Source of the DNA: Klebsormidium nitens
Lineage: Eukaryota; Streptophyta; Klebsormidiophyceae; Klebsormidiales; Klebsormidiaceae
Direction: 5' to 3'
Length of the DNA: 64,000 nucleotides
NCBI GenBank assembly: GCA_000708835.1
Contig: DF237075.1
Coordinates: 98,956 to 162,955 of the forward strand
Part shown: positions 26,001-37,630 of the stretch, piece by piece
Numbering within the stretch: position 1 is the first letter of the stretch
Layout of the letters: each line of letters opens with the position of its first letter
Program-made: the position numbers and the translations under genes
Notes under the pieces: model-generated
What the model saw: only the letters and a program-made list of their open reading frames with translations
Told to the model about the DNA's origin: nothing
The model's database searches: none

Positions 26001-28414
26001 TTTGATAAAGGCAGGACCGTGGATGCGTCTACTATCATGAAACAAGTCGCCCCCAATCGAGGTTTTGGCTGGCCCGCTGGGGTGTTAAGACTCGTCGGAC
26101 TTACATCGGCAGGCCTGGCAAACAGGCCCCTGACCAATCTGAGAACAAGGCTGCTGGCGCTTTCGACTCGTAACTTTCGACACGAGTGAGCGCTGGCGCT
26201 TTGAATCAGAAGTTTCCACACAACTCAGAGCTGGTCTGCCCATGAACGACGTATATGCAGTGCATACTAGGAGACAACGGTGCAGGCGGAGATTACTAGA
26301 ATACAAATGATCAGGCGTGTCCAGATCTTCCACAAGCGAGCCCTGAGTGGGCCTCACCCGTGGGTGTTTGACAAAGAGCTGCGCTTGGTCACCGGCCATG
26401 CTCTGCTTCTGCATGTTGAGCACCTCCGTGCCAATCATCAGCTGCCACGTGCCATCTGACCACTTGACGAAGCGGGCGTTGCTCTCCCTCTGCAGGGAGA
26501 ACGTGCTCTGAGCTCAGGCGGATTGCACACTGATCAGAGACCAGCTTGACACTGATTGCAATGGTAGATTGCTCCGATGGAATCTCTTGTCGCCGGCAAA
26601 CCTCTCTCTTTTCTTGGGAGGCAGCAGCATTAGGATGCAGAATCTCGCCTCTCTTTCTTTGTGGTCAAGAAGAATTCTTTGAGGTCGTTTTTGGGCAGCA
26701 AAAAGAAGGGCACAAGTCGATCTTCCAAGGAGGAGCTCACCTTGACATTTCCGTCAGCATCTAGTACTTCCCGCCACCGTGCAATATTGTCGTCAAGGCG
26801 TACCCTCTTTAGTCCCTTCTCGTCCAGATAGACTTCGTCCTCGTCAAAAGTGTCCGGGTCGAAACGCTTGGGCTCGACTGTGAGGATATTCGACGACCGG
26901 AGAACAACAAGCTGGAAACCAGGAGATCAAAATTAACGACGACAGGATGTGTCAACCAATGACAACGTTGGTTACAGACGATGAGCTCCGTGATCGGACA
27001 CCAGATCTTTCAGGCCTCTATGTACATCTGTGTGTCGCACGCTGCCCCTTACCACATTGAACCTGACCAGGCTTCCAGCACGGATATGACAAAATACCAA
27101 TCAGCATCAAGACGCTAGTTTTTACAGAGTAGACAAACAACCTGGACGCCTGCCAGATGTCCAAACCAGATAGAAGGCCCATCCCCCACCCTTATGCACT
27201 AGCATGGTCAAGTGCCACCCTTAAACACATACGCAGCTCGTCAGTAAGGTGACTGTGGGACTGATGTGGACTCACGTTTTCTGCTTTTCCTGGCGGGGGC
27301 TTCAACGGCACTTGCAAGTGCAGCGGGGGTCCGTACACCTTCTCGGGTTTGCGCGGACCCCGGTCCTCCTTCTCCGAGGTTTCCTCTATTTCGTCCTCTG
27401 ACTCAAGCCCCGTTTGCCGAAGGATGTCCTTTTCGGTGGACCTCTGGTGCAATCCCGCGTCCTCCTCCTCCTCGTCATCACTAGATTCAAGGCCAGTCTG
27501 CGCGACAACGTTATGACAGGGGATCAGTCAAGTTTCTGTTGAGGTTCCAGCTGGCTGGTACTCAGACCCAGCGTTATTGCCAGTAATCTCTCATGTAGTG
27601 CAGGTCCTTGAACCATGCATCATGGCACCTCCAAGCGGGCAGAATTGGGCCTGATGGCTTACCGCTTTCATAAGGTTCTTCTCAAGGTCGCTGGGTCCTG
27701 CTACGTCACTCTTTCGCCGCTGCCCCGAGCCAGGCCCCGCTTCCATCTCCTCATCCTCTTCTTCCTCATCACTGCAGCGAGTCAAGAAGTTGCTCTAAGT
27801 CATGCTCAATGATTAACTATTTGATTGATGCCAGCTAATCCAATGCACAGAAACTTCTGAAAGCCAGATGCACAATCCTCGCTGTCGCCAGCACTGCGAA
27901 GGGAAACCTCCACCTGAGAGCGCTCCAGATTTGCCACGGGCTTCAATAAAGATCCACTGAAACTTCACATACCTCTCCAGTCTTGCCCTCCTCTTCCTTG
28001 GCTTCGCTTCAATCTCATCGCCACTGTTTGTAGGGCTTTCGATATGCTTCCTCATGATCTCATCAACACCCTGCCACAGGTTGTCAGTGAAGGATCAGCA
28101 CAAAAACTTTCTGACGGACTCAAAGTGGTGGTCCTCGAAGCTTCTCACAGAAGCACAATACAGATAATAAGGAAATAGCGTAATCTCAGGATGGACGTTG
28201 ACATTGAAGTATCAAACCCCGTCAACGTACTTGCACTGAACGCAGTGGCAAATTGTGCACTTTATTGACTCAAAGCAGCAAAGCGTGAGCAAGACCAGCA
28301 CTCAACTCCAGTATGCTGCAATGTAGAGGAGCTCACCTGCTGCACGTTCCTGCCCTCCTCATCAGACTCATTGTCGGACGTTCCAAAAAGTTCGTCCATC
28401 ATCTCTTCCGCCAT
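23068..28414 (-). CDS. LEO1: LEO1/VIP4, Paf1 complex subunit
   Basis: Ten exons, 28414-28337, 28070-27973, 27771-27663, 27497-27276, 26911-26741, 26489-26358, 25687-25508, 24625-24473, 23922-23772 and 23291-23068, join in consistent phases to 505 residues. The N-terminal third is acidic (SDEEEEDEE, ESSDDEEEED). The Leo1 core runs through the fifth to seventh exons: NILTVEPKRFDPDTF, RESNARFVKWSDGTWQL, LFVKHPR, and a basic segment ending in DSKHKKVYKVKTV. The tail is a charged helix with R/E repeats and ends DSDEDD. The protein belongs to the nuclear Paf1 complex, which travels with RNA polymerase II and supports H2B ubiquitination and H3K4/K36 methylation. It is shorter than Arabidopsis VIP4 but complete. 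Confidence 0.93.
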
Positions 28415-29183
28415 TATAAAGGATGCCTGCTTTCAGATGGGAGATGGACGGATAGGGGAGGCTCCTGAATGCCTCGTCCTGAAGGCTACAGGGTTGCTAG
28501 GATATGCGCCCTCTCTGCGTGGTGCCTACAGGCTACAGCTTCTTGGACTTCAGCAGCTGAGCTGTAATTTGTAAACAGGCTCATGGCGGCCCAGCCGCCC
28601 AGGACTCGGAGCGCCGGCCCGGTTTCAGGACGGTTTGGATCTAAACCTGGGTTTATACGACGGTCACGGGTCACGGGCCGCGGCGGAATGTAGCACAATG
28701 ACCGGCGCCGGAGCAGCGGAACGAAGCACGGCATATGCCGCATGCGGGCCGGTGTACGGCGCAACGACACTGCCGAAACTTTCATTCCATACAAATGCAT
28801 TGCATGGCCGGTACTCGATCAACGACTCTTTTGACCGAAATGCAACATTCCATTGGATCTGCAACTGTATAGCCCTGTTATGTGCGCACAGATATTTTGT
28901 GCGCTTCTCTGGCTGGCATGCATGATATTGTGCATCATCATGACGATTTTCCGCAGCTCAGGAGTATATGCATCTATACTCCTGTGCCGATTTAGATTGT
29001 GATGCATTACCAGAAGGCCTCCAGCATGGGGCGTGCTAGGCGTCTCCTCCAATTGGCCGTCGTGCCATCCCCTATCGAAGGCGCATGACTGCTCCCAGCA
29101 ATATGACATGTGCGGGCACCAAGCTAAGATCATTGATTACAATGTCAAGATGCTTCCTTCGTTTCCAGACTCATTGTCTTGAT
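28415..29183. other. LEO1 5' region / AP1G 3' flank
   Basis: This must hold the LEO1 promoter and the AP-1 gamma 3' UTR, as both are on the minus strand. No additional coding frame or RNA gene is supported. Confidence 0.5.
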
Positions 29184-32100
29184 TCACAGTTGTGCAGGGA
29201 AGTTGGACACTTGGCCCTGTTCTAACACTTCGCTGCCGTTTACCTTGTAAGATATTCTCAGCCGCATGACCAGATTTTTCTGCATAGATCCAAGAACAAT
29301 TATGAGAAACTTGCTTCGCCAGAAAGTTGGTGATGCCCAGTTTTTGTCGAAAACTGGAGACAGCCAGTGCTCGCAAATGCACTCGGCAGACGTTCGTGGC
29401 GTTTCTTTGTCGTTTTTGAGGCGCGTTGAACAGGACGAGCAGCCGCACGGAGTCGAAGGAACCAGAAAGCCTACAACTTGGGCCGCATGATCCCTAGGAT
29501 CCGCCGGCCCGGCTACAAATAAGGATTGGTTGCTGAAAAAGACAAGGTTCTGGTCTTACCTGGCCCTGCAAGCTGTTGGTGACGTTGATGGTCTGCGTTA
29601 CGCTGCCCGCCTGTCCAGCCGGAACAACGGACCCACTGGCTGGCTCAAGGCTTAGGGTCATGAACTGCACGGACAAAAATCCAGTCAGCAGGCGACAAAT
29701 AACGCCTTGGAGTTGCGTCTTGTTGTACGACCATCTGAAAGTAGCGCAGCAGAGTTCGCTAGAAGATGGGTCCTCTTCAGCTAGACCTGAAGCAATCTAG
29801 CATCCGGAAACACGTCGCCAAATCTCGTCCATCGTTGTTCAAGCCTTGCTTCAGCAAACAAGCAATGACAATCGAAACACAAGATTGCTGCTAAAGTCCT
29901 CCAGTGTGATTGGTTTTTACATATCATCAGATGGAAAACTTGCTGCACATTCGCAGTCACCTTCGGGACGGCAGCTTGGAACACAAAGTCCGTGAACGGC
30001 GACGGCCCCGAGTTGGTGTACGTGGCCTTGATCGTCGTCTGCTGCGAGTTGGCGGCGGGTTTCGAGAAGTCGAAGTGAACCCGCAAGCCGTCCTTCTCAA
30101 ACGCGACAATGGACGGGAACGTGGGCCCGGCCGTGGGTGCGGCGCCCCCAAGCAGGTCGCCAAATGGATCCATCGCAGCGGGGGGTTGCGGAGCAGGGGC
30201 GGCAGGACCCCCCATAAGGGCGGCAAGGGGGTCCTGGACTTGAGCCGGGGGGGTGGTGGCTTGAGGGGCGGTGGAGGGTGCGAGCAGATCGAGCAGCATG
30301 TTGGCGCCAGCGGGCTGAGGGGCGGGAGTGGAGCGAGGGGCTGCAGTGGGGCAAATGTCAAGCAATTGGTAAGTGAAACGGAGAGAGAATGGAAAAGTTC
30401 TGCACTGCCACGTGATCTGGGGTCGGCAAGAACTGCACTAGTTTCGACGAGGGGTCAGACGCATACCCTGCAGCGGGTTGCAAGATTCCTTCGACTAGAG
30501 GATGCACTCGGCCAAAGTCGTGTTCTTACTCTCAAGAACAACCAGCGAGAAGGTCGTCCATTCGAATTCAGCTTTCCGCACAGCCCACATCAGCCTTGTG
30601 CGGTTCACGAGAGACCCGTTCAGATTCTACTTACACACAACTTCACCCTCACGCCTACAACCTGTTTCTGAAATCCCCAAACCGGAAAATCACACTTGGC
30701 GACCAACAAGCGTCGTGCACTCACGGCTCCCTAGCAGGTCCGCAAGCGCGCTGGCGGCGGCCGCGGGCGGGGGCGCGGGCGTGTCGTCCACGCTGAGGTC
30801 CAGCAAGTCCATCAGGTTGGCCGCCGCCGCCACCGGCTTGTTCCCGTTCGCCACGGCCTTGGGCGATTTGGTCTCCTTATCTGCGGTCACCAGCGTCTCG
30901 TCCGCGGCCGTGCGGCGCTTCAGGTGGGCCTCGTCCACGGCAGGCATGCGCTCCAGCAGCTGCGGCCTGCGGGGGGAAAGTGGACAGGTGTGACGGTAAC
31001 TGGAGTGACATGGCTAAGGTCTGCTGCGGTGAGCAGACCAGGGAGTGGAAGACGACGTTTTGATCGCAACTCGTAGCAAGCTCCGAGATGCAAAGACCGG
31101 AAAGGGGTGCAAACGGGCATGCATTTCAGCAGCTGTAGCCTAAAAGGAGCCGAATTTGACAATCTTATGGCACTGCGGGTCAGGCGCGCTTTTTGAAAGG
31201 GATAATAGAGTTGGAGTATCCTCGCCACGGGGATCAAAGCAGGTTGCTGGCAGGATCCATCTGCAAGAAGATTCGACGACCTGCAAAACTGGGGAGGCTG
31301 CCGATTCGGGGAGTCGACCTAGGCTCTGCTGAAGCTAGATAACCAAATGGAGAACGAAACGCGCCACGAAAGAAAGCAGCCGATGCAGAGGGCAGAACAG
31401 GAACGAGGAAAGAAACTGCGCCCGTTGCGGCACTCACTTGATGTTGGCGTGCTTGTCCAGGATCTTGCCATACTCGATGGCCCGCTGCTGCAGCTCCACG
31501 ACCAGGCTGCCCCGGTAAGACCCGATCAACGCCTTGATGCGCTCCGACGCGGTAGAGTAGCGTGACGTCAGCTTGAGCAGCGACGTCAGCGCAAATCCGC
31601 GCACCACGGGGTTGCTGCGCGAGTCCTTCAGGACGCTCTCCAGCACGTCCACCACGTCCTGCTCCGTCACCTGCGTTGGCGTTCACAAACGTCAGTGCTT
31701 TGTAAACCCCGCTGAGAGGCTAGTATTGAAGAAGTAGAAACAGGAGTGTGAAGTAGAGTGCGCACAGAGGAGCACGCGGAGATTGGAACCGGACGAGGGC
31801 ACGGGTGTAAAACGGCGAAGCCAAATCTCTGCACCACGAAGTGAGGGTCTAACTCAAAATGCCATTACACGAGCCAAGATAGATCCGGAAAGCACAACAA
31901 TTGGGCGGGGAAAGTCGAGGAAGACGCCAGTTGCGCGGCTCACGGTGAGCGGCTCCTCGCCCTCCAGCTCGTTGGCGTGGTTCATGAGCATCTCGCCGTA
32001 CTCGCCGAGGCACCAGACGGCGGTGACGGTGAGGCTCTCCTGGTCCTTGGTGTCCTGGAAGGCGCGGTAGAAGGAGCGCACCGTGTACCCCTGCAGCTCC

Positions 32101-35100
32101 GGCGCGTTGCTGATGAGCACGATCAGCACGCGCACCCAGTCGTCCTTCACGAAGCTGCCCGCCTGTTGGGAACAGAGACAGTCTCATGAGCAGGAGAACG
32201 TTGCAGCGTAGAAGTTGGTGAGGGTGTTGGAAGTAGTAAGCAGGAGAGGCTTTTTGTCGTACTCGGACATGACCGGTAGTCTTTCGAGAAGATGGCTAAT
32301 CATCTCGAGAATACTTGATGTATAGGTTCTTTTAAAATCGATTCTTTGGAGCCATAATAGTTGGCAAGGGCATCGAGGCCTACGCGCACGGCTCAAACAA
32401 TGCTCTTGGTTCATGTTGGGAAGTTTGCACGGTCAGCGAGTCGCTTCATGACGTGAGAGGTCAAATGGCGGGCCAGCGAAGCGGTGACTCTCCGCAATGG
32501 CGAAATGTGGCGCAAGTGCAGAGAAGAGGAGACACATAAAAGCCCCAAAATCAAAAGAACGAACAAGAGAGCAGCTGTAGCGAAGTGCAGTATTCCTCAC
32601 CTCGCTCATCACCCGGATCATGGTGTCAATATGCCACAGCTTGGTAGGGGCGTACCTGCAACCGGTTCCAAAGTGACCATCAGCTAGGGTCTCCCAATAC
32701 ATTATCTAGCTTCGACGCATGACCATCATGCAGTTGAGGAAACCCACGAGCAGCTATAACTCTCTTCCATGGGAGTTGCCATCGACACCCGCTCTATTGA
32801 GACCGTCACTTTCCGGTGACTTCCGTAGACATTTAGCCTCACGGAATACGCATTGCGAACCGGCATCTTGCAGACGCAAGCGCTGCTTTAGATGCAAGCT
32901 GCATGGACACCAAAGGCCTCTCTCCTCAGATGGACCCCATTCTAATTCCAAGCTCAGCCAAAGTTTCCGCAGACGCGCTCACTTGTGCACGAGCGAGCAG
33001 ATCTTGGCGGTGAGGTCGGGCTTGAACTCGGGGTCGGCGACTTTGAGGTAGTCGAGGAGCTCCTTGGTGAGCGTCTTGATGTTGTTCTCGTTCACCAGCG
33101 CGTACACCAGCTCCAGCGCACGCCGCCGGATGGACACGTCCGAGTCCTTGACACACTCCACGATCGTCGCGCGGTGCCGCTGCACCGCCTGCGTGTCCAC
33201 CGCCACCACGTTCACCAGCGTGTTCAGCGCCACGTACCTGCACGGAGGGGATGGACCGCTGTCAGACTTGTCCCCACTCTAGTTGCTCTTGTTCTGTAAG
33301 CGCATCACGGCAGGCTTGCAAGCGTTTCGCCCGGCAGCAATTTGTCAGTGACAACGATCCATTTGCACCAGGACTTCAAAAGGGGGCTCCTGATGATAGA
33401 AGGTTCTGCGACAACACAGCGAATGGCGATAAGCAATATTTTGGACAGCAGAACGATGTCTTTAGATGCGAAGCGAGTCAGTTGCACGAGCCCAAAATAA
33501 CAATGACTCCTCCGTCCTGGATCAAGCGCAGCCAATGTTCTCACCGAATGTTGTTATCCCGGTTAGCCAGGAACCGCCCCAAGATGTTGATGGCCAGCAC
33601 GCGCAGCCCGCCAATCGACTCCACGCCCATGATCGTCATGACGCACTCGTACAAGATGGCGTTGCCGGAGTTCTTGGCGGACTCCGTGTTGGTGGCGACC
33701 TGGGCCAGGATGTCGCTCATGATGTCGCTCGCCTCCGTGTCGCCCTTGCCAACCAAGCGCAACAGGCGCAGCACGCGCACCTGCACCAAGGGTTACCATC
33801 AAACTTCCAAACATTGAACGTTTCTCAACATTTGTCCTTCTCAAGATGGTCGTCATGGCCCTCAACCGTGTACGGACCTTCCTTCCCGCTGCATCAGCAA
33901 GGCAACCTTGAATTGACGGGACACAGGACCTCGAGCAGATTGAAGCTGCTAAAAGGCTCGATAATATGCGGCCAGAAGGTGCTCAACACACTCAGATGCG
34001 GACTTTCAGGAGCCCAAGGCATTGAGAAGCCCCTACGGCAGTCGTTGCACTGCAACATGAGGAGGCCGGATCGACAAGTTCTAAGATGAGGACTTAGAGG
34101 CGTCAAGGGAAGAGACAAAGTGGTACTTGTCAAGATTCAGGATAGGGATGTACAGCTGACACAGCTGACTTCCGCTCTGCAAAGGTATACGGAGACTCTT
34201 ACCTGCAGGAACGGGTCGGTGATGCCGCCCACATCATACTCGGGAGCATAGCCGCTGATGACAAGGTTCTTCAAGATCCGCACCAGGGTCGGGGTTTGCT
34301 GCAAGAAGACACCAGGCAAGGGGTTTTGCAAGTGTGTTCCACAATCTGCGATCTTCGAAGTCCACAGCGTGAACAGGTGCAAATGTGACAGGCTACTGTA
34401 AGTTGATGAAGGATTGCGCTTCAAAAGCTTAAGTCATCAATCAACAGAATCAACGCGTCAGTACTCTATAACGTTCGGACGTGATGGCTAGTGTATCAGA
34501 ACAGCTTACCTTTCTGAAGTGTTCGAGGGCCTCTGCGTTGGTCTGCGCCAGTTCTGTGGCGAGGCTGACCCCAGCAATGAGCACTCCATGGTGCTTGTCG
34601 TTCAGGAGCCCCGTTGCTGGTCCTAGGACGTACTCAATCAGCTCCGGCACCTTTCTGATGATGCGAATGGAGCAGAGGGCAGCCTGCAACATGGCACCAC
34701 GGAAAGTGACGTCAATGATCGGCACATCAGGAAAGTGATGAGCTTACTGGTGCAGGTAAGTAGTGCACCTTGGCAGCAGAAACTGGTGGAAGAGATGGAA
34801 AGATCTCGTTAGTCGGAAAGGTAGATGAAATGCAAAAGGATCTGGGGATCCTTGAATCCTTGAAAGCAGTCTCCTAACGAGAATTGCATCAGATGATGAG
34901 ATATGCGGATGAAGGAGCCACTGGTGAATGCCCTCCTCTCTCACCTTCTTCTTGATGTAGGAGTTGGAGGAAGAGAGCAGCTTTTCGACTTCCGGTGCCA
35001 GGTCTCGTGCCATTTCTGCAGAGCAGATGTTGCCCAAAGCGCACAGTGCAAGCCCAACAATAAACTGGTTGGCATGGTTCAGATCGCTGCAACAAAGAGA

Positions 35101-36219
35101 CGAGGCTCATGAGTATGCATAAGCTTCTCTGATGTACAAATCAATGCCTGCAAATCTTTAGTACCTCTATCTAACAAAGTTATGCGAACTCAAGACGGGA
35201 GTTCAGGGACACTCGAAGCCTCTTCCTGAGGGGCAAAAAGAAATATGTCACAAGATGGGGATACTCAAAACCATTCTGTCAGCTTCCTGAATTATCTCTG
35301 GAAGTTCCTAGCCTCGCCCTCAGGGATCTGAAGTGCTCACTTTTTGATGGAATTCGTGACCAGCATCAGCACCTCCTGCCTCTCATCGAGCAGGATCATG
35401 AGCCCCAGGTAGCCAATCCGCTTTTCCGGAAAGGACGGCGCCGCAATGAGCTTGAGGCACTCCATCTGTCCAAAGTGCGTCGGGTAGCCCAGCATGTGAA
35501 TGAACATGAGCTTGGCTACATTTCTGTGGCGTGTGTCGCCCTCCTCGTCCTTGAATGCATTCCGGAGTGCCGCACACTCCTTGGCAATTACTGCCCGCTC
35601 CTCTGCAGCTGTCTTGCAGGCCCGGACGGCCCGGATCATATCCCTGCAAAGGAGAGGGACACATTGATTGAGTTCCTTCTCAGTCATACTCCAGGACAAG
35701 ATGTCTTTGGCTTTTCGGAGAATCTCGAGCAACCGTGCTGTGAAAGCCCTGGCAACTTTTGTGAAGTACACAGGGGGCCACAAACAGAAAGTGCCTCTCC
35801 TTTTAGGTGCAGAATTCGTTCGCATATGAGCTGGTCAGAATTTGACATTACAAAACCCACGTTGACCACTCTCGAGCTGCTCTGAAGTGCAGGGCTTTGA
35901 TTTGTGAGTGAAAAGAACATGGAAAGCTTGGTTGATTGTTTCCCGCGGCAGGCAGATTTAGGCTTGCAGAGAGCTGGCGCCACTAGCAGAAGCCCGCTTG
36001 GCATAACCAACTGTCAGATCAGGGATTCTTCTCACTTGAGAGATTGCCTGCTATTGATTGCTGCAATTTTTCCGCTGCAGTTGTGGAGATTGACCTTAAA
36101 GACAAAGACGAAAAAGGAGATACAGAAGGAATAGTTACGGAGAAAAGCTCTTCAATCTGCGCAGAACCAGGTCCACAAGCCAATCCAATCCATGCAACTC
36201 ACCGGAGGCGAGTCCCCAT
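29184..36219 (-). CDS. AP1G: AP-1 complex large subunit, gamma-adaptin
   Basis: Fourteen exons, all phase-consistent, give 850 residues: 36219-36203, 35643-35341, 35086-34945, 34683-34510, 34298-34203, 33780-33545, 33237-32983, 32655-32601, 32162-31944, 31670-31438, 30966-30725, 30340-29961, 29664-29560 and 29279-29184. The adaptin trunk begins [20 protein letters not shown] and continues with alpha-solenoid repeats ([39 protein letters not shown]). A hinge of about 170 Pro/Ala-rich residues follows, containing clathrin-box-like LMDLLDLS and LLDLLAPS. The C-terminal gamma ear ([17 protein letters not shown] ... QGQVSNFP) ends at TGA. AP-1 sorts clathrin-coated cargo at the trans-Golgi/endosome. 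The first coding exon is only 17 nt. Confidence 0.95.
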
Positions 36220-36686
36220 GTTGAAACCACAGCGGCACTCCTCAGAAGAAAGGACAAGAACCTGATTGAAGCTTAGGAAGGCTTCCTCCTTGTTAACGCC
36301 TTCCCCTGCTCTTGAAAAGAAGCTCACAATTGTAACCGCCTCTCTGCCAATTGCAGTTTGCAGAACCTGAAAACAGGATCAATGTCATGTACGGTAGGCG
36401 AGTCAAGTTTTAGGGTTCCACATTCACCCCCAAAGCTAACATTTCGCGACTGTTTCTGGAGAGAAGAATAACCCAAACATGTAACCCCTTGAATCACGCG
36501 TCCTCCTAGCTCCTCCTTAATCTGCTGCTTGAGCGGTTTAACCAGCTAAGGCTCTAACCAAGATTGTCTGAATAGGCGTCTGAGCTGCGTTAAGGGGTAG
36601 GTGTTCCACCTGCATTCAAAGTCGTCCGATTATGCATTCGAGAGTCATCCGACGGCTTTTGGTGGCTTGCGGCACTTGTGCATAGC

Positions 36687-37082
36687 GGCCACCAGTGTTC
36701 GTGGCGAAACCTAATTGATTTCGCCAATTAGGTTTGCGCATTAGTTTGCGCATATTCGCGCAAAGGGAGGAGTTTGCGCAGGGTGGCGAAATTAAGCGCG
36801 GCCGCGCGGCCGCGCATAGGCTCGCGGCGTGGAAACACCTGTGTCAATGACTTGTTCGGCCCAGGAGCAGTTACTTTTGACCTGTATGACCTGAAAGCAG
36901 CTAAATAGTTGAGTTAGCGTCAGACCAATACCATTTTTGGCACCAAGTTATAGGCTGAGGCGCCCGAAATTCCATAAGCATACAGATAATTTCGCCAATT
37001 TCGCCAATTAGGGTGAATTTGCGCTTCAGCAATTAGTGTTTGCGCATTTCCGAAAACAATTTCGCCACGATCACTGGCGGCC
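36687..37082. mobile_element. Non-autonomous element with terminal inverted repeats
   Basis: The left end GGCCACCAGTGTTCGTGGCG is inverted at the right end (minus strand GGCCGCCAGTGATCGTGGCG); both continue with AAA, so 21 of 23 positions match. The interior repeats TTTGCGC and AATTTCGCCAATTAG several times and includes a CGCGGCCGCGCGGCCGCG palindrome near 36800. The inverted similarity may extend outwards to GGCA (36671) / TGCC (37099). No clear target duplication or transposase was found, so the boundaries are approximate. Confidence 0.55.
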
Positions 37083-37630
37083 ACATATTCTGCGCTGCCT
37101 TGACTAGCTTTCACTACTACCGAGTACTGTAGTGACTACAGCTAGCTAGGCTGCGAAACTTGCGCCCAATGCATGAAGGCTACGGTTGTCTGCAAAATAC
37201 TGTTGGCAGTTGCACAATTCTCCTGTCTCGTCTTGTGAGAAGCTGAAGCAGCTCTTCGATTCGTTTTGCACAAAGTCTAGGGCTTTACAGGTGCTTCAAG
37301 AAAGTTGCTCACCAGAGTACTGTTGAAAAGCTAGTCGTGCGCTTCCATAATTGTGATCTGCTCAAAGAAGTAGGGGATTGGAGGACGGACGTGCTTCTCG
37401 AAAGAGACCAGGAACTTCAGGAGATTGTCTTGTATTCGGTATTTCACACTTCGATCGGGCTTTGGGAAAAGGAAGGCACCAGAAATTCCGATTGAATTCT
37501 GGTCGGAGTCCGGCAAGAGGAGGTTTTGGAAAGGAGCAAAATCTTGGCATGGCGTTGCGAGCTGCAGCGCGTGGCTGACACACCTAGACGTGTGAATAAT
37601 TTGCGCGACGAGGAGCTGCACGCTGCTGAT
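37083..37630. other. Spacer upstream of the PP2C gene
   Basis: An open frame on the minus strand crosses this region (stop near 37331) but shows no known domain. No other feature was recognised. It is likely to include the PP2C promoter. Confidence 0.4.

Noticed and set aside
29910-30671. 253-codon ORF on the plus strand
   Set aside because: It is the antisense shadow of the Pro/Ala-rich hinge and ear of gamma-adaptin; its Gly/Arg-rich content reflects GC bias.
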